A stretch of DNA of 25,178 nucleotides, taken from SLQH01 sp964612995 (GTDB lineage Bacteria; Planctomycetota; UBA11346). The stretch's first letter is position 1, and every line of letters begins with the position of its first letter. The stretch covers positions 1 to 25,178 of the forward strand of contig CAZTGE010000053.1 in NCBI GenBank assembly GCA_964612995.1, in the 5' to 3' direction. Made by a program: the position numbers and the translations under genes. Below are positions 16,611-23,159 of this stretch, piece by piece. A model generated the notes under the pieces. The model made no database searches and was not told the origin of the DNA. It worked only from the letters and a program-made list of their open reading frames with translations.

Positions 16611-18097
16611 ACCTGGGCATCATCGCCCGAGCCCTGGGAGCGTTGCTGTGGCTGCTCGCGGCCACCGGCATCGCGCCGCTGTTGATGGATTGGAGCAGCG
16701 GCGAGCCGCTCAGGCCCTGGACGGTGATGCTCGTCGTCGCGGTCGGCCTGGGCGCGATCCTGCTGCTGCTGGGCCGGCGCGGATCGGCCAACGACCTCCA
16801 CGTGCGCGAGGGCATGGCCATCACCACGCTCACCTGGCTGGTGTTCAGCCTCGTCGCCGGATTGGGCATCCATCTCGCCGCGCCACCGGCGAGCTACATC
16901 CACGGCTGGTTCGAGGCGATGAGCGGCTTCACCACCACCGGCTCGACGATCTTCGGCGACCCGGGCTTCCTGCGCATCGAAGAACTCACGCCCGGGCTCA
17001 AACTATGGCGTAGCATCATCCAGTGGATGGGCGGGATCGGCATCGTGGTCATCAGCCTCTCGGTCCTGCCGATGCTCATGGGCGCCTCCGGCTTCCAGAT
17101 GTATCGCGCCGAGGTCCCCGGCCTGGACAAGGATCGCCTCGCGCCGCGGATCGCTGACACCGCCCGGATCCTCGTCAGCTTCTACCTCGCGCTGAGCGCG
17201 TCCGTGGTCGTGGCCCTGATGCTCTGCGGCGTGTCGCTGTTCGACGCGGTCTGCCATACCTTCACTTGCGTCTCCACCGGGGGCTTCTCGCCCTATGACG
17301 ACAGCATCGAGGGCCTCGGGTCCGTCGCGGCCGAATGGGTGCTGCTGATCGCGATGCTCGCCAGCGGGATCAACTTCGGGCTGATTCTGCTCGCCCTGCG
17401 CGGACGGCTGCGGCGCTTCTGGCGCTCGAGCGAGCTGCGGCTCTACCTCGGCCTGATCGTCGCCGCCTGGGTCCTGTTGATCGCCGTGCTCGCCGCCCAA
17501 CCCGGCATCTACGTCGGCCAGGCGCATGACCTGATCCGCGACGCAGGCTTCCAGACCGTCTCGATGGCCACCACCACCGGCTTCGGTACCGGCTACGACA
17601 CGGTGCCGGCCGCGTGGGACGCCTGGCCGGCGGTCGCCCAGCTCGTACTGCTGTTCCTGATGATCGGCGGCGCCTGTTCGGGCTCGACCGCAGGCGGCAT
17701 GAAGATGGTTCGCTACATCGTCGCCTGGCGCGGCGCACGACGCGAATTGCGCCGCTACACCGAACCGGCACGGCTGACCCCGATCAGCCTCGATGGCGCC
17801 CCCCTGCGCGACCCGGTGGTCACACGGGTCGGCGCGTTCATCGCCATCTACGCGGTGAGCTGGGCCGTGGGCACACTGCTGATCGCGCTCGGCGGCAACA
17901 GCGCCGAGGTCGCGGCGAGCGCCAGCCTCTCGGCGCTGTCAAACATCGGCCCTGGCCTGGGTACGATCGGACCGGCCGAGAACTACCGTAGCATCGGCGA
18001 GCCGAGTCAGGTCGTCTGTCTCTGCCTGATGCTGCTCGGCCGACTCGAATTCTTCGGGGTCCTGGCCACCCTCTGGCCGCAGAACTGGCGCCGCTGA
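16607..18097 (+). CDS. trkH: Trk potassium uptake membrane subunit TrkH
   Basis: The K+-translocating subunit, 496 residues from GTG. The four pore loops are clear: TTTGS (109-113), STGGFS (223-228), TTTGFG (322-327) and SNIGPG (445-450), each with the filter Gly. GSTAGGMK at 359-366 is the intramembrane gating loop with the conserved Lys/Arg region after it. About ten TM helices match the family. The length is close to E. coli TrkH (483). The gene ends 8 bases before the stop of the convergent methyltransferase gene; I see no hairpin between them. Confidence 0.96.
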   Translation: MNLGIIARALGALLWLLAATGIAPLLMDWSSGEPLRPWTVMLVVAVGLGAILLLLGRRGSANDLHVREGMAITTLTWLVFSLVAGLGIHLAAPPASYIHGWFEAMSGFTTTGSTIFGDPGFLRIEELTPGLKLWRSIIQWMGGIGIVVISLSVLPMLMGASGFQMYRAEVPGLDKDRLAPRIADTARILVSFYLALSASVVVALMLCGVSLFDAVCHTFTCVSTGGFSPYDDSIEGLGSVAAEWVLLIAMLASGINFGLILLALRGRLRRFWRSSELRLYLGLIVAAWVLLIAVLAAQPGIYVGQAHDLIRDAGFQTVSMATTTGFGTGYDTVPAAWDAWPAVAQLVLLFLMIGGACSGSTAGGMKMVRYIVAWRGARRELRRYTEPARLTPISLDGAPLRDPVVTRVGAFIAIYAVSWAVGTLLIALGGNSAEVAASASLSALSNIGPGLGTIGPAENYRSIGEPSQVVCLCLMLLGRLEFFGVLATLWPQNWRR

Positions 18098-18105
18098 GCC
18101 ATGGC

Positions 18106-19107
18106 TCAGCTCCCTGCCGCACGCTCCATGCGCAGGACCTTGTAGCCCGCCTGCTCTTCGAGCCGCTCCACCGTCCCTAAGGCCGCGAGCGCGGCCTCGT
18201 AGGGCAGACGCCGGTTGGCGACCAACATCAACGACCCACCCGGCGCAAGCGCGGCGGCGGAAGCCTGGACCGCCGCGAGTCCTGCGCCCACATCGACAGC
18301 ACCGCCACGGTGGGCCGGCGGGTTGATCAGAACCAGGTCGAAGGGGTCGACGTAAGACACCGGCTCGCTGCTCTCCCACCACGAGGCGTCGCAGCGTGAG
18401 TCGAGACCGCAGCGTTCGGCGTTCTCCCACGCGGCCATCACCGCGCGGTGATCGGCATCGAGCAGCACCGCACGGGCCGTGGGCCAACGCCGCAAGGCGC
18501 TCAGTCCCAACGGTCCGACGCCACAACAGCAGTCGAGCACGCGCTTGGGCATGTCGAGCTCATCGAGCCGGGCGAGCAGCATCGCGGTGCCGGGGTCGAG
18601 ATGTCCGGCCGCGAACACGCCGGGCGGCGCCTGCAGCTCCAGGCCATCGACCGCGATCACCGCACTCGCCGGCGCTTGCAGCGTGTTGACCGTATCACGC
18701 CGGAAAGCGACCACCCGCCCGCGCGACCGGTTGACCAGGATCTCCCCCTCCTGCTCGAGTCTGGCCACCAACTGCCTGGTCACGCTGCGCACGCCACGGT
18801 CGTTGTGCCCGACCAGCAACAGCCGGCCCTCGGGTGCGAGCAGTTCCCAGGCAGCGGCCAGATCGTACCACGTGTGGTCGCGTGCGCGCTGGCAATGGAC
18901 CGCGACGCAGCCCTGGCTCGCCGGCTCGAGATCGCCAACCTCCGGCCGCACCGCGACCCCGGCCGCGCGCGCGGCACGGAAATCGACGCGCCATGGCAAT
19001 ACCGCCCAGCCGTCGTGAGCGCCAGAGAACGCCCAGCCGCCAATCTCGACCACCGGGCTCGCTGGCGCCGCGAGATCGGCCAGCAGCGGACGATCGCCGC
19101 GGGCCAT
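18106..19107 (-). CDS. RsmC/RlmG-like class I SAM methyltransferase
   Basis: 333 residues with the two-domain layout of RsmC and RlmG, which methylate guanine N2 in 16S or 23S rRNA. The N-terminal half (1-140) is a catalytically dead copy of the fold. The hinge PPGVFAAGHLDPGTAMLL (161-178) matches the family's GVFS...LDxGxxLLL. Motif I is VLDCCCGVGPLGL at 190-202, and the target-base motif is NPPAH at 262-266 (family NPPFH). The exact rRNA target cannot be told. The ATG at 19107 overlaps the last base of the xseB stop (TGATG), so xseB and this gene are coupled. Confidence 0.85.
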   Translation of the reverse strand: MARGDRPLLADLAAPASPVVEIGGWAFSGAHDGWAVLPWRVDFRAARAAGVAVRPEVGDLEPASQGCVAVHCQRARDHTWYDLAAAWELLAPEGRLLLVGHNDRGVRSVTRQLVARLEQEGEILVNRSRGRVVAFRRDTVNTLQAPASAVIAVDGLELQAPPGVFAAGHLDPGTAMLLARLDELDMPKRVLDCCCGVGPLGLSALRRWPTARAVLLDADHRAVMAAWENAERCGLDSRCDASWWESSEPVSYVDPFDLVLINPPAHRGGAVDVGAGLAAVQASAAALAPGGSLMLVANRRLPYEAALAALGTVERLEEQAGYKVLRMERAAGS

Positions 19108-19328
19108 CAGCAGCCCGGGGCGTTGGGCGATTCGACCTCGCCGTCCTCGCGCAACTCCTCGAGTCGGGCGGCGAAACCATCGAGCTGGGTCCGGGCCTGA
19201 CGCACGCCACGCAGACCTTCCTCGTATCGCTTGAGCGCCTCCTCGAGCGGCAGCTGCCCGTCCTCGAGCGCGGCGACCGCCTGCTCGATCAGCGCGAAAC
19301 ATTCCTCGATCGTCTGTTCTTTCGCCAT
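19107..19328 (-). CDS. xseB: Exodeoxyribonuclease VII small subunit XseB
   Basis: 73 residues, the standard length. The pattern TIEECFALIEQAVAALEDGQLPLEEALKRYEEG (about 6-38) is the XseB helical-hairpin core, followed by a coiled second helix with Leu spacing and an acidic tail. Several copies bind the large subunit XseA to make the single-strand exonuclease. No xseA is in this window, and the partner gene here is instead the RsmC-like methyltransferase downstream. No clear Shine-Dalgarno precedes the ATG. Confidence 0.92.
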   Translation of the reverse strand: MAKEQTIEECFALIEQAVAALEDGQLPLEEALKRYEEGLRGVRQARTQLDGFAARLEELREDGEVESPNAPGC

Positions 19329-19424
19329 GGTCGTAGCCTAGAGCGCCAGCGACACCAGTCCACCACCACCGCCGCTTGGCGCGAGGGTGCGTGGCGGATA
19401 CCATCGTCTGCAGGGAGGTGTCGC

Positions 19425-19643
19425 ATGCGGGGCAACACACGCGAGATGGAACGACTGGTGCGCCAGATGAAGCGCCAGAAAGTCGAACCCGAATACATCC
19501 GCCATTATCTGCTCGAGGAATACCAGGCCGACCCGAAAACGGTCGATATCGTGTTCCAGAAGGTCGGCCTGGGGCAGGACGCCGGACAGATGGGCCCGCC
19601 AAAACAGGGCGGCAACGACCGCTTCGGCAGTTTTTTCAGCTGA
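19425..19643 (+). CDS. Small charged helical protein of unknown function
   Basis: 72 residues. AGGGAGGTG lies 5 bases before the ATG at 19425, one of the best ribosome sites in the window and the reason for this start. Residues 6-50 look like two or three short amphipathic helices (EMERLVRQMKRQKV, EYIRHYLLEEY, PKTVDIVFQKVGLG). The tail is Gly/Gln-rich and ends RFGSFFS. The shape is reminiscent of a small three-helix domain such as those that bind other proteins, but I do not recognise the family. It diverges from xseB across 96 bases and precedes the HU gene with its own leader. Confidence 0.65.
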   Translation: MRGNTREMERLVRQMKRQKVEPEYIRHYLLEEYQADPKTVDIVFQKVGLGQDAGQMGPPKQGGNDRFGSFFS

Positions 19644-19724
19644 TCCGCGGCTCGCCGGGCCTGGTCGGATCCGGTGCGCCGGTCCGGCACGACAGCAGGA
19701 TCGGGACGAATCGCACGTGATAAA

Positions 19725-19739
19725 GGGGGTTCTGCCCCC
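19725..19739 (+). terminator. Short GC hairpin in gap before HU gene
   Basis: GGGGG (19725-19729) and CCCCC (19735-19739) with loop TTCTG, 82 bases after the stop of the small protein. There is no T run. It may end that transcript; it could equally be part of the HU upstream region. Confidence 0.3.
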
Positions 19740-19740
19740 G

Positions 19741-19833
19741 TATGGCGGCGAAAAGATCTAGACACGCGAAAAAGACCTGTAAAAGAGGTTTTTTACATCG
19801 CCACATTCACCCTCAACTCCACTGGAGACATCC
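19741..19833 (+). promoter_or_regulatory. AT-rich promoter/leader of HU-type gene with hairpin
   Basis: This is the lowest-GC patch in the right half, as expected for a strong promoter. TGTAAAA (19778-19784) and TTTTACA (19791-19797) form a 7-bp stem around GAGGTT, about 37 bases before the HU start. GGAG at 19824-19827 is well placed as ribosome binding site. The hairpin could be a leader structure or a protein-binding palindrome; an exact -35/-10 pair is not convincing by eye. Confidence 0.45.
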
Positions 19834-20202
19834 ATGGCGAAAAAGCCTTCGAACCTGCTGAAGAAGCCGAAGAGCACCGACAAGGGCTACACCAAGAGCC
19901 AGATGCTGGCCCATCTGGTCGAAGCGGTGAACAACCGCGGCGTCGGCGAGGTCAACAAGAAGCAGGCCCAGGCCTGCGTCGAGGAACTCGTCAACCTCAT
20001 GCTCAACTACGCTCCCGTCGGCGCGAACCTGCCCGGCCTCGGCAAGCTGGTGCTGAAGAAGACCCCCCGCCGGCCTGCGCGCATGGGCCGCAACCCCGCC
20101 ACCGGCGAAGAGATCAAGATCGCGGCCAAGCCGGCCGGCAAGAAGCTGGTCTTCCGCGTCAACAAGGCGGCCAAGCTGGCCACCGGCGTGGTCAAGGAAT
20201 AG
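19834..20202 (+). CDS. HU/IHF-family histone-like DNA-binding protein
   Basis: 122 residues, longer than the usual 90 because of a Lys-rich N-terminal extension of about 25 residues (KKPSNLLKKPKSTDKG). The HU core starts at YTKSQMLAHLVEA. It has the dimer helices (KKQAQACVEELVNLMLNYA), then PVGANLPGLGKLVLKK, and the arm with RMGRNPATGEEIKIAAK, where RNPATGEE is the DNA-intercalating tip motif; it finishes VFRVNKAAKLA. It would bend and compact DNA. The preceding AT-rich leader and two downstream hairpins suggest a strongly expressed single gene. Confidence 0.92.
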   Translation: MAKKPSNLLKKPKSTDKGYTKSQMLAHLVEAVNNRGVGEVNKKQAQACVEELVNLMLNYAPVGANLPGLGKLVLKKTPRRPARMGRNPATGEEIKIAAKPAGKKLVFRVNKAAKLATGVVKE

Positions 20203-20218
20203 GGTCCGCCCCGTCCCA

Positions 20219-20273
20219 GCGCTCCGTGCCGCGGAGCGCCACATGCAGCCCCCGTGGTCTTCCACGGGGGCTG
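20219..20273 (+). terminator. Tandem hairpins after HU gene
   Basis: Two hairpins follow the HU stop. GCGCTCCG/CGGAGCGC (20219-20239) has an 8-bp stem, and CAGCCCCCGTGG/CCACGGGGGCTG (20246-20273) has a perfect 12-bp stem with loop TCTT. Only a weak TCCCGT follows, no long T run. The second is the likely terminator between HU and the nif3-like gene. Confidence 0.7.
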
Positions 20274-20293
20274 TCCCGTAACAGGAGCCATGC

Positions 20294-21052
20294 GTGAGCG
20301 TCACCGTCCGCGAACTCGAACACCACCTCGACGAATTGCTGGAGCCCGGCCGCTTCCGCGACCATTGCGCCAACGGCCTGCAGGTCGAAGGCGACGCCGA
20401 AGTCGAGCGCATCGCCACCGCCGCCACCGCCAGCCTCGCCGCCTGCCGGGCGGCGCGCGAGGCCGGCGCCACGGCCCTGCTGGTCCACCACGGGGTCATC
20501 TGGGGCGGGGCGGGGCGCATCACCGGCGTGCTACGCAAGCGGCTCTCGGTACTGCTCGGCTCCGGCTGCAACCTGCTCGCGTATCATCTACCGCTCGACG
20601 CCCACCCCTCGCTCGGCAACAACGCGCTGGCACTCGCACGCCTCGGCGCCCAGCGTGAAGAGGCCTTCGCCGAGCACGGCGGCACCGCGATCGGCTACCA
20701 TGGTTGTTTCGACGCGCCGATCACCATAGACGAGCTGATCCAACGCTGCGAGCGCCTGTTCGACCACCCGGTGTGCCACTGCCCCGCCGATCCGGATCGG
20801 ATCGCGCGCATCGGCGTGGTCACCGGCGGCGGCGCCGGTGACCTCGGCGCGGCGGCGGCAGCTGGCTGCCAGGCGCTGATCACCGGCGAACCGAGCGAAC
20901 CGGCCTGGCACGAGGCGCGCGAGCTCGGCTGCCACCTCCTCGCCTGTGGCCACTATGCCACCGAGAACCTGGCGATCCACGAACTCGGCGCGCGCCTGGC
21001 CGAGACCTTCCAGCTCGGACACCTGGCCATCACCGGCGACAACCCGATCTGA
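20294..21052 (+). CDS. Nif3/YbgI-family dinuclear metal-binding protein
   Basis: 252 residues, matching the short E. coli YbgI form rather than the long form with an extra PII-like domain. Metal ligands are visible: H65 and H66 (LLVHHGVIW), H98 and D102 (AYHLPLDAH), H220 and E224 (GHYATEN). The family's role is debated (GTP cyclohydrolase I type 2 annotations are doubtful), so I give only the fold. The start is GTG 20294, with AGGAG at 20283-20287; ATG 20290 is out of frame. It lies 20 bases after the HU terminator. Confidence 0.9.
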   Translation: MSVTVRELEHHLDELLEPGRFRDHCANGLQVEGDAEVERIATAATASLAACRAAREAGATALLVHHGVIWGGAGRITGVLRKRLSVLLGSGCNLLAYHLPLDAHPSLGNNALALARLGAQREEAFAEHGGTAIGYHGCFDAPITIDELIQRCERLFDHPVCHCPADPDRIARIGVVTGGGAGDLGAAAAAGCQALITGEPSEPAWHEARELGCHLLACGHYATENLAIHELGARLAETFQLGHLAITGDNPI

Positions 21053-21059
21053 GAGCGCC

Positions 21060-21091
21060 GGAATGCGCCGGCACGCGTGCCGGCGCGTTCC
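21060..21091 (+). terminator. Long palindromic hairpin after Nif3-like gene
   Basis: Bases 21065-21086 are a perfect 22-bp palindrome (arms GCGCCGGCACG/CGTGCCGGCGC). GGAA/TTCC extends it outward with one mismatch. It begins 8 bases after the Nif3-like stop and no T run follows. It is probably a terminator; a protein-binding palindrome upstream of the ABC gene is the alternative. Confidence 0.55.
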
Positions 21092-21118
21092 GATTGTCTC
21101 CAGGCGTACCACCCCACC

Positions 21119-22150
21119 ATGGAGGGCATGCCCCAGCCGGTGATTGAGGTGCGGAATCTGTACAAGGCCTTCGGTGAGAACCGGGTTCTCGACCGGATCT
21201 CCTTCACCGTCGCGCCGGGCGAGACCCTGGTGGTCCTGGGCCGCTCCGGCACCGGCAAGAGCGTGCTGCTCAAAAATCTCATCGGCCTGCTCGAACCCGA
21301 CGGCGGCCAGGCGCTGATCTTCGGCCGCAACCTGGCAGCGATGAGCGAACGCCGCCGCCTGCGCGAACGCCGCCGCATCGGCTACGTGTTCCAGGGCGCG
21401 GCGCTGTTCGACTCGCTGAGCGTGTTCGAGAACGTCGGCTTCCCGCTGCTCGAAGCCCGGATGCCGATCGAGAAGGTCCGGCGCCGGGTGGAGAGCCGCC
21501 TGCATATGGTCGGGCTGGCCCACACCATCGACCAGTTGCCGGCCGAACTCTCCGGCGGGATGCGCAAACGCGTGGCTCTGGCCCGAGCGTTGGTCGACCT
21601 GCCCAACGTCGTGCTGTACGACGAGCCGACCACCGGCCTCGATCCGTTGACCACCGATGTGATCAACCAGATCATCCTCCGGTTGCAGTCGACTTTCCAG
21701 ACCACCTCGGTGGTCGTGACGCACGACATCCACAGCGCGTTCACCATCGCCGACCGCATCATCATGCTCGATCAGGGCCGGATCGTTGCCGAGGGTCCAC
21801 CCGAGGAGATCCGTCAGAACCGCCTGCCCTGGGTGCAACACTTCGTGCAGGGCAATGCGCTGGAGAGCGAATCGATCGACAGCGGCATGTTCACCATCGG
21901 CTCCTCGACCCGCCTGGTGCGTCCACCAATCCAGGTCGCGGCACGCGAGTCGGGCAGCTCCCCGGCGCCCGAGACCGCCGCGCAGCCGCGTCCGCCGTCC
22001 GGCCGCATGCGTGGCATGACCAGCGGCAGCGTACGCATGGGGGCGATCCGCAACCGCGGCCGGCGGCTGCGCAAGGAGCAGCGGACGGACGACTCCGCCC
22101 CTCCGGGCGCGAATCCCGATGCCGATGCCGCAATGGAGGACCGCGGCTGA
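21119..22150 (+). CDS. MlaF-like ABC transporter ATP-binding protein with basic C-terminal tail
   Basis: 343 residues, against about 270 for MlaF. The ATPase core is complete: GRSGTGKS Walker A at 41-48, Q-loop FQGAALFDSLSVFENV, signature LSGGMRKRVALARA, Walker B VVLYDEPTTGLDP, and H-loop VTHDI. FQGAALFDSL and YDEPTTGLDP are typical of the Mla/Ttg2 lipid-trafficking ATPases. Residues about 245-343 form an extra tail, Ser/Pro-rich then strongly basic (RMGAIRNRGRRLRKEQR) and then acidic, probably disordered. No MlaE permease or MlaD MCE protein is beside it, so its partners lie elsewhere. ATG 21119 or ATG 21128 (MPQPVIEV) could be the start; GGAGGG sits too close to the second to decide. Confidence 0.88.
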   Translation: MEGMPQPVIEVRNLYKAFGENRVLDRISFTVAPGETLVVLGRSGTGKSVLLKNLIGLLEPDGGQALIFGRNLAAMSERRRLRERRRIGYVFQGAALFDSLSVFENVGFPLLEARMPIEKVRRRVESRLHMVGLAHTIDQLPAELSGGMRKRVALARALVDLPNVVLYDEPTTGLDPLTTDVINQIILRLQSTFQTTSVVVTHDIHSAFTIADRIIMLDQGRIVAEGPPEEIRQNRLPWVQHFVQGNALESESIDSGMFTIGSSTRLVRPPIQVAARESGSSPAPETAAQPRPPSGRMRGMTSGSVRMGAIRNRGRRLRKEQRTDDSAPPGANPDADAAMEDRG

Positions 22151-22151
22151 T

Positions 22152-22427
22152 TCAGCGCGGCACTTCGCCCTCTTGCGGTTGCGGCGGCCTGAGCATCGCC
22201 CAGAGCAACACGGCGATGAACATCACGCCGAGAAACACCGCCACGGCCTGGAGGATCCGCGCCACTCCAGGGCTCAGATCGTGATCGCCGAAACCGATGA
22301 CTGCCGTCAGGACGGCTGCGATGAACAGCACCGCGGCGACACCGTACCAGAGTATCCGACCGCGTCCTGCCTTGGCGCTGCGTCGCAGCGTCTCATTGAC
22401 CGATCCCGATGCCTGCTTTTCTTCCAT
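22152..22427 (-). CDS. Small two-TM membrane protein, unknown function
   Basis: 91 residues. A charged N-terminus (MEEKQASGSVNETLRRSAKAGRGR) precedes TM1 (ILWYGVAAVLFIAAVLTAVIGF). A short loop and TM2 (ILQAVAVFLGVMFIAVLLWAML) follow, then a PPQPQEGE tail. Loop length predicts both ends in the cytoplasm. GGGGGGA lies upstream of the ATG at 22427, so I prefer it to the in-frame ATG at 22451. No family is recognised. It converges on the ABC gene with one base between the stops. Confidence 0.65.
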   Translation of the reverse strand: MEEKQASGSVNETLRRSAKAGRGRILWYGVAAVLFIAAVLTAVIGFGDHDLSPGVARILQAVAVFLGVMFIAVLLWAMLRPPQPQEGEVPR

Positions 22428-22474
22428 GCGTCCCCCCACTGCTGTCTGCACCGACTCCGACGGTCATCGCGGCG

Positions 22475-23026
22475 CTATGACGGGTCGTTGGGCGGCATGG
22501 CCACGGCCGGGAAATCGATCTCGGTCTGGGCCACGTGATTGAAGTAGTTGGTGAAGGTGGTGAACATCGCCACGGCGACGATCTCCACCACCGCGCCGTC
22601 ATCGAAGCCGGCCCGCCGCAGGTCGGCGCAATCGTTGTCGTCGACCTTGCCGCGCTTCTCGATCAGCAGCCGGGCGAAGCGCAGGGCCGCGGCGGTCCGC
22701 TCGTCGGCGCTCTCGCCGCGCAAGGCGGCGGTCACGGCGGGGTCATCCAGGCCGGCGGCCTTGGCCTCGACGGTGTGCGCGGCACCGCTGTAGGCACAGG
22801 CGTTGGCGCCGGACACGGCCAAGGCCACCGCGCTGCGCAGCGCGTCGCCGATGCGGACCGTCCGCAAGGCGCCGCTCGCGGCGAGCTGGGCCTCGAGCAC
22901 CGCCGGCGAGCGGGCCATGGTCGCTAAGATGTTGGGCACCGAGCCCATCGCCTGCTCAACAGTATCGAGCAGCCGGCCGGTCAGCTCGTCGGCCGCGTGT
23001 CGTTCTACGGGAGCTATTCGCTGCAT
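22475..23026 (-). CDS. AhpD-fold / carboxymuconolactone decarboxylase-family protein with CxxS site
   Basis: 183 residues of the peroxidase-related AhpD-like group. The core helix pair reads ALRSAVALAVSGANACAYSGAAH (62-84). In the redox-active members this site is CxxC-xxx-H; here C77 and H84 are kept, but the second Cys is Ser80 (codon AGC). The enzyme can therefore not form the usual CxxC disulphide, though a one-Cys mechanism or another role is possible. The C-terminal part (DDGAVVEIVAVAMFTTFTNYFNHVAQTEIDFP) is a strong match to the family. GAGGA precedes the ATG at 23026. It lies 48 bases from the small membrane protein gene on the same strand. Confidence 0.85.
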   Translation of the reverse strand: MQRIAPVERHAADELTGRLLDTVEQAMGSVPNILATMARSPAVLEAQLAASGALRTVRIGDALRSAVALAVSGANACAYSGAAHTVEAKAAGLDDPAVTAALRGESADERTAAALRFARLLIEKRGKVDDNDCADLRRAGFDDGAVVEIVAVAMFTTFTNYFNHVAQTEIDFPAVAMPPNDPS

Positions 23027-23159
23027 GGCTGGTCCTCGTCTGCGCCAGGGTAGGGGGCGAGCGGCGGTCAGGACCGCCACGCCCGACTCCCTGCTTACGC
23101 AACGCCGCTGCGCACTTCACGGTCGTGTAGCGCGGGGCACACCGAGGCAGCTGCTGCTG

